Origin: Bacteroidetes bacterium HGW-Bacteroidetes-4
GTDB taxonomy: Bacteria; Bacteroidota; Bacteroidia; Bacteroidales; SZUA-534
DNA: 64,000 bases
Reading direction: 5' to 3'
NCBI GenBank assembly: GCA_002840905.1
Contig: PHDD01000002.1
Span: 287,563-351,562 of the forward strand
Part shown: piece after piece, positions 51,611-59,635 of the stretch
Numbering within the stretch: position 1 is the first letter of the stretch
Layout of the letters: the number at the start of each line of letters is the position of its first letter
Made by a program: the position numbers and the translations under genes
The notes under the pieces: model-generated
Databases searched by the model: none
What the model was told of the DNA's origin: nothing
The model's input: the letters and a program-made list of their open reading frames with translations, nothing else

Positions 51611-54600
51611 TTAGTTAAACTTATATCTTATGCCAATCTGAATACTCCATAAATCGGTATAAGAATACCTGGTTGAGAAGGTTTCGGTTGGATAAACATT
51701 GTTTCCATTTTCATCTTCAATCATTGGAACTGAGAAAACGGGTTCATTATTCCCATTTACTCCTTCGTATCTCAGAATTTGTCCATTATTGGCTGATGAC
51801 ATGTTTTTATAAGTTCCCCACTCGCTATTCAACATATTTCCAAAATTCAGAATGTCTAAACTAAGCTGAAGCGTGTTTAAACTCTTACCCGCTTTGATTT
51901 TGAAATCCTGTGCTAATCTAAGGTCTATGTTGCTAACCCAGGGTGCACGTACATCGTTAGCCCCCGCATATTCTCCTTTGTGCTTTTTCAGGTATTTATC
52001 CTGATCCATGAATTTAAAAAATGCATCTTCGTCGGCCTGGGTTGCAAAATTAATATCACCCCTACCTGTTGGAATGTAGATTAAATCGGTTCCCCATCCG
52101 TCACCGTTCATGTCGTTGGCATAGGTATAGCTATAACCAAGAGTTGCCCCGGTATAGAACATGCTAAAAGTAGTAGCCATCATGTTGTTAGCGTAGGGTA
52201 TGGTGTACGATAACGATGCTATAACTTTATTGGGAACAACATACTGTGATGTTTGTAAAGTTGGTAAATGAGGGCCATCTATAGCCAAAAGACCACCATA
52301 AGCTGAACCAGCATTACTACCCGGCATTCCAGTTATTTCCTTCGACATGGTATAAGTATAGGCTGCCATAAGATTCAGATTTTCAATAGGAGTTGCTGTC
52401 AAGGTAATGTTGGCAATAGTCGCCCAGCCTTCATTCGTATTTGACAAAACATATGCATTTCTATTATTGTATTTATAAGTAGTCGGATAGATGTATCTAT
52501 CGTCCGGGCCATTGAATCGCTGCCATGTTGCATCAGGCTCCATTAAGTCCCAGTTTTTCAGCATTACACCATTAATGGTTTTAGTAAAAATCCCTTCGAC
52601 AGTCGCTTGCATTGGAAAAGAAGCAGGAACCTGGTAATCGACAGCAGCGGATGTTTTCCATACCTGTGGCATTTTAAAGTCGGGGTCTACGCCATTAATG
52701 TCTCTTGGAAGAGCCCCATCCTCGGGAGTAACCGATCGTAATAAACCAAAAGGTTCTAATGCGTCAATCATGTCATCCACATTGGTTATCATTCCTCCAT
52801 TAAAAATGGAAAGGGCAGCATAGTTAGAGCCTGGAATAGGGGTATTGCCGTTTGCAGCATCATATCTTGTTGTTGCGGCAAAACTTCCCTGAACCATACC
52901 CGCATTGGTTGGCATATTGGTGAAGAACACTAAGGGCAAACGGCCTGTAAAAATACCAGTTCCTCCACGTACTTTAAGCGACTGGTCACCATTAACATCC
53001 CAGGTAAAACCTATACGGGGTGATAATAAAAGTTTTGGATCAGGCCATGTACCTACATCAATACTTCTTCCTCCAAAATCAAGAGCACTTATTGCATTGT
53101 TGCCCATAAGGTTATCGGCAAATTTAATAAGGTCGGCACGGAGCCCGTAAGTAAGTTTAATGTTATTAATAGTCCACTCATCCTGTGCATAGGCTCCATA
53201 CTGATTAAAAGCAACCTCGGCTGCTGGGTTTTCTTCCCCATCATAACCATAGGTCAACGCAAAATCAATGGGGGTTGCATCGTTAAGAAAATCTGATACA
53301 CTGGCATAGCGATAATATCCGGTACCATTGCGCATGTAGGCATTGTTAGCCATTTGATATTCAAAACTCAAACCACCAGTAAGCTTATGGTTGTTTAGGT
53401 TATAAGTAAAGTTGTCAGTAACGGTTAATACATTATTATGAACTCCGTTATTCCAGGTAAACAACTCATAACCAGCAGAAATATAAGGTTCAATGCTTGT
53501 GGGATAGGCATCGCCATAAAGAATATCAATAAAAGGAAATTTATCGGAAGTGGAACCACGCACATCATCTATTTTGGTATAGGTAACCAGTAACTGATTA
53601 TGAATTTTATCAGTAAAACGGCTGTTCAATTCAGCAGTGAATGAATTCACAATATTATCCATGGAATACAACGAATTGGCAAAAGCCATACCATATTGAG
53701 ATATTCTATCCATACTGCGGTTTCTATACCCGGCATCGGTTGAATTCCCGTTGGTTGGATTCCAAGCCTGATTTTTTGTATAGTTGTAACGAAGGTTAAG
53801 CCTGTTCCTGCTATTAATATTCCAGTCGATTCGGGCTAAAAGCTTTATGTTAGACTCGTCGCCAGGAAAATCGGTAAATGAACCAGCATCATATCCATAC
53901 CTGGTTTGCAAGTGGTTTTTTACTGCCTCCATATCGGCAATACTGGTACGCGAGATGGTTGCTCCGTCGCTAATTCCGTCAGTAGAAGCTTTCCAGGTAA
54001 CTACCTGACCGGGTTCTTTTTCCATTTCAGCATTTACAAAAAAGAATAATTTATTCTTGATGATTGGACCTCCAAGGGTAACTCCATAGGTGGTTTTTGA
54101 ATAGTCCTCGCGTTCACCAAAATCATAATCTCCAAGTTTGTTACCGCGCATACTTTGATTTCTAAAATAGCTATAAGCTGTTCCTTTTAAAGTGTTTGTA
54201 CCCGATTTAGTAATGGCATTGATACCGCCTCCAATAAAATTGGATTGACGTACGTCAAAAGGAGTAATTACAACCTGAACTTCTTCAATAGCTTCTAACG
54301 AGATGGGGTTTCCACCTCCTGGAAGATTCGAAGAAAGTCCAAAATTATTGTTAAAGTTTGCCCCATCAATTGTAAAATTTGTGGAACGTCCATCACTGCC
54401 TGAAAAACTCATGTTATTGGCATAGGGTGACAGGCGGGCAATATCAGAAATACTTCTGCTAATAGTAGGCATACGATCAAGATCCTGGTTCGAAATGTTG
54501 GTAGTAGCGCCTGTTTTATCAGATTGAAAAGCTGATCCTCTTTTCACAACTACAGTGATTTCTCCAACCTCCAGCGCACCTTCTTTAAGAGACAGATTTA

Positions 54601-54910
54601 GTACAAAATATTCTCCCAAATTTAAGGTAATGTCTGTAAATGTTTCTGTAGAATAACCTACAAATGAAACTTCAACTTTATACGGTCCTCCCGGACGTAA
54701 CCCCTGTAGGTCAAATAGACCTTCAACGTTGGTTGCTGTGCCATACTGCGTGCCCGAAGGCTCATGGATGGCCAAAATAGTTGCTCCTGGCAGGCCTTCA
54801 TTATCGGTGCCAATTACCCTTCCTTTAAGTCCGGAGGTAGTAACCTGTGCATAGCTTGTAAAAAGCATAACAAAGCAACTTAAAACTAAACTCAGTAGTG
54901 TTTTTTTCAT
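51611..54910 (-). CDS. TonB-dependent receptor, Oar-like, with N-terminal carboxypeptidase-regulatory-like domain
   Basis: 1099 residues. Signal peptide 1-21 (ends TSYAQ), carboxypeptidase-regulatory-like domain (about 28-115: LKGRVIGTDNEGLPGATI, GLFDLQGLRPGGPYKVEVSFVGY), plug domain (about 130-250: ISDIARLSPYANNMSF, GGGINAITKSGTNTLKGTAY), then a large barrel with many Asn/Tyr-rich strands and ending WSIQIGIRYKFN, a terminal Phe-Asn. The layout is that of Oar proteins, which secrete or import large substrates. It is the first gene of the right-end block; no neighbour SusD was found, so it is not a SusCD pair. Confidence 0.9.
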   Translation of the reverse strand: MKKTLLSLVLSCFVMLFTSYAQVTTSGLKGRVIGTDNEGLPGATILAIHEPSGTQYGTATNVEGLFDLQGLRPGGPYKVEVSFVGYSTETFTDITLNLGEYFVLNLSLKEGALEVGEITVVVKRGSAFQSDKTGATTNISNQDLDRMPTISRSISDIARLSPYANNMSFSGSDGRSTNFTIDGANFNNNFGLSSNLPGGGNPISLEAIEEVQVVITPFDVRQSNFIGGGINAITKSGTNTLKGTAYSYFRNQSMRGNKLGDYDFGEREDYSKTTYGVTLGGPIIKNKLFFFVNAEMEKEPGQVVTWKASTDGISDGATISRTSIADMEAVKNHLQTRYGYDAGSFTDFPGDESNIKLLARIDWNINSRNRLNLRYNYTKNQAWNPTNGNSTDAGYRNRSMDRISQYGMAFANSLYSMDNIVNSFTAELNSRFTDKIHNQLLVTYTKIDDVRGSTSDKFPFIDILYGDAYPTSIEPYISAGYELFTWNNGVHNNVLTVTDNFTYNLNNHKLTGGLSFEYQMANNAYMRNGTGYYRYASVSDFLNDATPIDFALTYGYDGEENPAAEVAFNQYGAYAQDEWTINNIKLTYGLRADLIKFADNLMGNNAISALDFGGRSIDVGTWPDPKLLLSPRIGFTWDVNGDQSLKVRGGTGIFTGRLPLVFFTNMPTNAGMVQGSFAATTRYDAANGNTPIPGSNYAALSIFNGGMITNVDDMIDALEPFGLLRSVTPEDGALPRDINGVDPDFKMPQVWKTSAAVDYQVPASFPMQATVEGIFTKTINGVMLKNWDLMEPDATWQRFNGPDDRYIYPTTYKYNNRNAYVLSNTNEGWATIANITLTATPIENLNLMAAYTYTMSKEITGMPGSNAGSAYGGLLAIDGPHLPTLQTSQYVVPNKVIASLSYTIPYANNMMATTFSMFYTGATLGYSYTYANDMNGDGWGTDLIYIPTGRGDINFATQADEDAFFKFMDQDKYLKKHKGEYAGANDVRAPWVSNIDLRLAQDFKIKAGKSLNTLQLSLDILNFGNMLNSEWGTYKNMSSANNGQILRYEGVNGNNEPVFSVPMIEDENGNNVYPTETFSTRYSYTDLWSIQIGIRYKFN

Positions 54911-55191
54911 TTTACTTCTAGATTGATTAATAATATATTAATGATTCTTTGTGAAAATAAAAGGTATATCTATTGTTTGCGTTATAAATTTAACACTAAT
55001 ATGTTAAAAAAAGGTTAAGGGCTATACGTGTTTTACATGCATGTTGATAAATTGTGTTAGCATAAATTCTCTATACTCCTATTATTAAGGACAAAAAAAA
55101 CGTAAAGAAATTGCTTGTTGATAACTAATAAAAGAAACCGTTAATCTTTTGTAAAAATCAACGGTTATAGTTTTTAGTTGGTTTTTATTTA
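54911..55191. other. Intergenic region between PLD gene terminator and receptor gene
   Basis: 281 bases, very AT-rich. Apart from the hairpin at 55136-55166 (below), no ORF or promoter of the -7 type was recognised. Upstream signals of the receptor gene must lie here. Confidence 0.4.
55136..55166 (-). terminator. Hairpin terminator after the phospholipase D-like gene
   Basis: Stem AACCGTT / AACGGTT plus an inner AT stem, and on the minus strand a TCTTTTATTAG tract follows. Located 25 bases after the stop of the PLD-like gene (55192). Confidence 0.6.
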
Positions 55192-57366
55192 CTAATACAC
55201 ACTTATTTTTTTAGTCATTTGTTTTGAGCCGGCAGTTACCATTATCAGGTAAATGCCCTTTTGAGAGAAGTTTAATTTGGCTTGTTTTCCATTTAAATGG
55301 ATGGTTTGAATCGATTTACCCATTACATCGAAGATATTAATTAAATAAGAGTCCGATTCGCCCATAAGAATATTTATCTGACCATTGGTCGGATTTGGAT
55401 ACAAACTGTAGTCGATTGTATTCGTTTTGTCCAAAATGTTGTTGTCAAGCAAATAGGCTTTTATTTTATTGTATTCGGCTGTAAATGCTTCAGCTATATC
55501 AATATTATAAATGAATAAAGTGTTTTCATCATTTTTGCTTTCAGCTGAGGCGGTCCAGTTGTGTGTGCCTGAAATCACCAGAGGATTTTCTGTACCTGCA
55601 TCTATAACACAAAACTTGTGGTGTAAAGTGCTTCCATTGGGCCAGCCAGATCCATCCGGATTTGCAAAATCATAAACTTCAACACCGCTGTTTTTCAAAT
55701 AATCGAATTCACTTCCCGAATATTCTATATAATCAATAATACCTTGTGTAGCAACACTTCTGTTGTGAGCTGTTACGATGGCATTTCCCAAAACATCTTC
55801 GGTAAAAGCCATCATGGCAAAACATATATTGCTTTCTGCATGTTCGATGGCTTTAGCAATTTTTTGGGTAGTGTTGTCCGATGGTGAAAAATACAATTCG
55901 ACCATGGAATTATTTATATTGAAATAATGGGGTGTGTTATCGGTTTTTGCCGCCCCAAATTTTGCATTTGAATTATCAGGGATTAACGAGGAACTTCCCC
56001 ACATTTCATTAAATTCCAATAAGTACGCTTTTGCCAACGATTGATCCTGGATGCAGATCATGTTATTAAAATCCATGTTTAGGTTGTTGTAAGTCCAGTT
56101 GGTAGAACCTGTTACAACCCATGCATGGGAGGCGCTGGCAGCATCAATTATTAAAAATTTATGGTGCATGATGCCCTCGGTATTTCCTTTGAGTACTGTA
56201 ATATTGGGATTCAGACTGTCTAAAGCCGGATTTAATACAGCATCGTCGGTAATAAATCGAATAGCGATGCCTTTGTTGTATTGATTGTTTATTGCTTGTA
56301 TAATTCGGTAATTGGAGCTGTCGCTTTGCGGGGCAAAATTGGTTAAATCGTAAAGGGCAATGTCTAAAGTGCTGGTAGCTTTATCAATGTAAAAAATAAT
56401 GGTATCTATAATCGCTCCACTTGCGGCACTTTTTGTTAGGATGTTAACCTGAGGGTCAGTAAAATAGGTTTTAATTTGGCCGCTCGATTCACTTTGGGTG
56501 ACATAAACTCCTTTATAAATGGGGGTAGTGTCGTTGGTGTTGTTCACAGCATAACAATTGGCATAGTAAATTGTACCCGCATCTAAATTTCTTAAATTTA
56601 TGGTATGTAGGGTACTACTCACTGTTGAAAATGCTTTTCCCATTTCAAGTGTGGTACTTAGTCCATATTCAACATAAGCCGAAGCATTTTCGTTGGTTTC
56701 CCAGCTTAAATCGAAACTGGTTTTTGTTATGTTTTCGGGTTTGGGATTTTCAACAAAATAAAGTGCTAAATCCTGAAAAATATCATCGGCATTCCGGGGC
56801 TCAATTTTATAGAACGAAAATGAATAATCAAGCGGACCGGTAATGGCATAAGAAACGTCCAAAATTGGAGTGTAAGCAATTCCCAAATCGTTTACAACAA
56901 TCGGACCTGTTCCGTCATTTACTTCCCATTCGCCATAACCTAAATCTACGTTGGTACATGTTGCATTACTCACTTTTATAAGTACACTTTCCCATTGTTC
57001 CTTATCGGTACCGGTGCTTATTAAAACCGGCTCAGGTAGCTTATTGCCTGATGAAAGAATTGTAAATGCAGTAATTGTTTTTAATTCGGTCATGTCGAAA
57101 TATTCATCAACAAGGCCGGTAAGTTGAACGCTGTCGCCCAAAGCGGGTTTATTTGTTTGATCATAAATATAAAGTCCAGACCAGGCTCCGTCGCCATCCT
57201 GAATAAAGTAGGAATTGCTGTAGATGGCGGTAACAATACCTTTTGTAGTTACTGTTTGGCCTTTAAACGGAGATGCCGGAGATTGGCCTTGAATTTGATA
57301 AATAGTTTGGGCATTAAGTTGTAGTGCAATTACAACACAGAAAAGGAGGATAATTAGTTTTTTCAT
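55192..57366 (-). CDS. Secreted phospholipase D-fold protein (two HKD motifs) with OB-fold, Fn3 and T9SS tail
   Basis: 724 residues. Signal peptide 1-19 (ends LQLNAQ), OB-fold module (about 20-190, KGQTVTTKGIVTAIYSNSYF, GDSVQLTGLVDEY), Fn3-like domain (about 205-290), then a PLD pair: HHKFLIIDAASASH near 400 and HHKFCVIDAGTENP near 583, each an HxKxxxxD motif, with GSTNWT and GTHNWT after them. The C-terminus (PNPTNGQINILMG ... GIYLIMVTAGSKQMTKKISVY) is a T9SS type A sorting domain. PLD-fold enzymes with two HKDs cut phosphodiesters; with the OB module and neighbours a nuclease (Nuc type) is likely. Confidence 0.88.
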   Translation of the reverse strand: MKKLIILLFCVVIALQLNAQTIYQIQGQSPASPFKGQTVTTKGIVTAIYSNSYFIQDGDGAWSGLYIYDQTNKPALGDSVQLTGLVDEYFDMTELKTITAFTILSSGNKLPEPVLISTGTDKEQWESVLIKVSNATCTNVDLGYGEWEVNDGTGPIVVNDLGIAYTPILDVSYAITGPLDYSFSFYKIEPRNADDIFQDLALYFVENPKPENITKTSFDLSWETNENASAYVEYGLSTTLEMGKAFSTVSSTLHTINLRNLDAGTIYYANCYAVNNTNDTTPIYKGVYVTQSESSGQIKTYFTDPQVNILTKSAASGAIIDTIIFYIDKATSTLDIALYDLTNFAPQSDSSNYRIIQAINNQYNKGIAIRFITDDAVLNPALDSLNPNITVLKGNTEGIMHHKFLIIDAASASHAWVVTGSTNWTYNNLNMDFNNMICIQDQSLAKAYLLEFNEMWGSSSLIPDNSNAKFGAAKTDNTPHYFNINNSMVELYFSPSDNTTQKIAKAIEHAESNICFAMMAFTEDVLGNAIVTAHNRSVATQGIIDYIEYSGSEFDYLKNSGVEVYDFANPDGSGWPNGSTLHHKFCVIDAGTENPLVISGTHNWTASAESKNDENTLFIYNIDIAEAFTAEYNKIKAYLLDNNILDKTNTIDYSLYPNPTNGQINILMGESDSYLINIFDVMGKSIQTIHLNGKQAKLNFSQKGIYLIMVTAGSKQMTKKISVY

Positions 57367-57408
57367 CAGAAATAGATTTTAATACAAACTAAATTATATT
57401 TTAAAAAC

Positions 57409-57439
57409 AAAAAGCACTCGTTTTATTGAGTGCCTTTTA
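57409..57439 (-). terminator. Hairpin terminator after the endonuclease I gene
   Basis: Stem GCACTC / GAGTGC extended by A-T pairs, loop of eight bases, T-run on the minus strand after it. Fifteen bases after the stop codon at 57454, it separates the endonuclease unit from the PLD gene. Confidence 0.72.
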
Positions 57440-57453
57440 AATTCTTTTCAGGT

Positions 57454-59619
57454 TTATTCAAGAATAATTTTACTGGTGTATTTCGTTTTATTATTATCAA
57501 TTTGGATAATATAATATCCTTTTGTTAAGTTGTTGCCCAGGTAAATCTGGTGGTTGTATTTTCCTTCAACTAAATGTTCCTGATGAATCACCCGTCCGTT
57601 AATATCAAACAAGCGAAAGATACTGTTTTGATTGGAGCGTTCATCTAAAGATATGGTTACCAAACCACGAGTTGGATTAGGAAAAAGTTCCAATGTTTTT
57701 ATGCTGCTTTCATTTTTTATTGAAGAAAAATTAGATGTAAAAGCAAAAGTTGCATTCTGAGTAATATTACCATATAAATCTTCAACTCCATTCACGGTCA
57801 ATGTGTATTCTTTCTGTTGAATACCACTTACTAACAAATAAACCTGAGTTGTTGGGTAATAATAGGCACCTATAATTGTTACTCCTTCGATAGAAAATGC
57901 TGAAGGAACCACAGAAGATTCTTTTATTTTTTCGTTAAACGAAACTTCGATATAGCTGGCATCAGTAACATTAACCGCAGCTATTACTGGTGCAGTAACA
58001 TCAACTCCTTGCTCAATCCAGCCAATATTATCGATAAGCAATTGGTAGGTGGTTTGATATTGGCTTACAACAGCCGTTACATCAACCGTTCCATTTGGAA
58101 TTCTCGTGCCACAAAGTCTGGAATTGAAACGCACATAAACAGTAATCGAATTTGTTCCATCCATAATAGTATAGGAACCTCCATCAGCTGGAATTAATAC
58201 GTCCGCATTTGAGAAGTTAACATCGCTAAGTTTTACTAACATCCCTTCGTAGCTTTCGTTTATTGCAGTGGCCGATAGTTCCATTGGAACCGGTGTTTCC
58301 TTGTGACCGTAATTGAAAACCATAGTTACTTCGCTAATTTCGGTAAGATTTTGGTATTCTACCACTTTACCGGTAACAGCCACAGAGTCACCAATTTTAC
58401 CCCTCCAGTTACTATAAACACATATTCCGGAGTATTTATCCCCGCTGGTAGTTTGCATGTAAAATGAATTATCCAGATTGGCTGTAACAATTCCAGCCAC
58501 GGTAACGGTTTGGTTAACCATGGGTGATGTATTTCCTGTTCCTTGAACGGCTGTAATTTCTGTTAAGTTTAATTCCGGGGCAACAACAAAAGTGTTATAC
58601 CAGACTTCACCAGTCGATGCAACAGTCTTTAAATAGACTAATTCATTTTCATTAAATCCTACTAATGAAAAAGTTGCTGTCAAGGTTTCTGTACCAGCAA
58701 AGTCAGCCACGTTTGTTTCGCTATTAAAGCTTTTTCCCCAATAAATTTTTGCCGTTGGGGAGCCCTCTGCAGCGGTAAGGTTTATCGATATTTCAACCTC
58801 TTCACCTGCTTTTGGAAATGTAGGAGTCATTGACACATTACTTATTTGAACTTGAGGTAAACTGCTGTTGTCCCAAATTAAATCGGCAAACTGTGGGTTA
58901 TCAATGAACGGGTTCCGGTTGAGTTGTGACTGAAAAACACGTTCGTTGCGTCGTCTTTCAAATTCAGTGGGAGGAAAGTCACGGTTCCATTGCAGTAAAG
59001 TCGAAAGTTTTCCATGCTCTGCCACATCTGTTGATGCCGTATTAATGGCATCAACCATTTTTAAATCCAACTCGCCATCGGTTCCCTCATAGCGAACTGC
59101 CATGTAGAAAATTGTGCGGGCAACAGCTCCCTTATCTCTGTCGGCAGGTTCAAAAGCCTCACCTAAGTAATAAGCATCTGCTTCTTCAATATAGGTACCT
59201 CCGGTAACTTCATCAAAGTCGGAGTTGCTTCGCAATACATTTACCGATGCATCAGCTGCATGTAAGTTGTGTGCATCTCCGTCCATAGGACGAATATCAA
59301 CAAAGTTCCCATGCGATTTAGCCCAAATGTGTTCACGATTGGTTTCATTACCACCTGTTCCCCATGATTCTTTACTTACCGATCGGTTGGTGTAAAATTG
59401 AATCAGGTTGTTTGTGTTATTTGGATCTTCTTCAGCATAATTTAATATATATTTTGCATCATTATAACTAAAGTCAACATGAGCTTTAATAATATGATGT
59501 AATGCTGTTTTTAATTCTTCCCCACTTTTATTTTCAGTTCCATTATAATAACCCGGCTTTTGGGCATGAATTGTTATGCTAAGGAATGCTAAAAATATAA
59601 TTAGATAGAGTTTTTTCAT
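57454..59619 (-). CDS. Secreted endonuclease I (NucM/EndA family) with OB-fold modules and T9SS tail
   Basis: 721 residues. Signal peptide 1-19 (ITIHAQ). Endonuclease I domain about 22-260 with the His-Me catalytic stretch NREHIWAKSHG (about 92-102) and DAHNLHAAD (about 110-118). A short immunoglobulin-like part (about 260-345) follows, then an OB-fold module (about 350-535, NQTVTVAGIVTANLDNSFYM, GDSVAVTGKVVEYQN), another beta domain (about 545-630), and a type A T9SS sorting domain (LFPNPTRGLVTISL ... KGYYIIQIDNN). Non-specific DNA/RNA degradation outside the cell is expected. It begins 16 bases after the TonB receptor gene, same transcript. Confidence 0.92.
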   Translation of the reverse strand: MKKLYLIIFLAFLSITIHAQKPGYYNGTENKSGEELKTALHHIIKAHVDFSYNDAKYILNYAEEDPNNTNNLIQFYTNRSVSKESWGTGGNETNREHIWAKSHGNFVDIRPMDGDAHNLHAADASVNVLRSNSDFDEVTGGTYIEEADAYYLGEAFEPADRDKGAVARTIFYMAVRYEGTDGELDLKMVDAINTASTDVAEHGKLSTLLQWNRDFPPTEFERRRNERVFQSQLNRNPFIDNPQFADLIWDNSSLPQVQISNVSMTPTFPKAGEEVEISINLTAAEGSPTAKIYWGKSFNSETNVADFAGTETLTATFSLVGFNENELVYLKTVASTGEVWYNTFVVAPELNLTEITAVQGTGNTSPMVNQTVTVAGIVTANLDNSFYMQTTSGDKYSGICVYSNWRGKIGDSVAVTGKVVEYQNLTEISEVTMVFNYGHKETPVPMELSATAINESYEGMLVKLSDVNFSNADVLIPADGGSYTIMDGTNSITVYVRFNSRLCGTRIPNGTVDVTAVVSQYQTTYQLLIDNIGWIEQGVDVTAPVIAAVNVTDASYIEVSFNEKIKESSVVPSAFSIEGVTIIGAYYYPTTQVYLLVSGIQQKEYTLTVNGVEDLYGNITQNATFAFTSNFSSIKNESSIKTLELFPNPTRGLVTISLDERSNQNSIFRLFDINGRVIHQEHLVEGKYNHQIYLGNNLTKGYYIIQIDNNKTKYTSKIILE

Positions 59620-59635
59620 CTTAACTGATTATGTA

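Noticed and set aside
51611-54910. SusC of a polysaccharide utilisation locus
   Set aside because: No SusD-like lipoprotein and no glycoside hydrolase is adjacent; the domain order is closer to Oar-type receptors.
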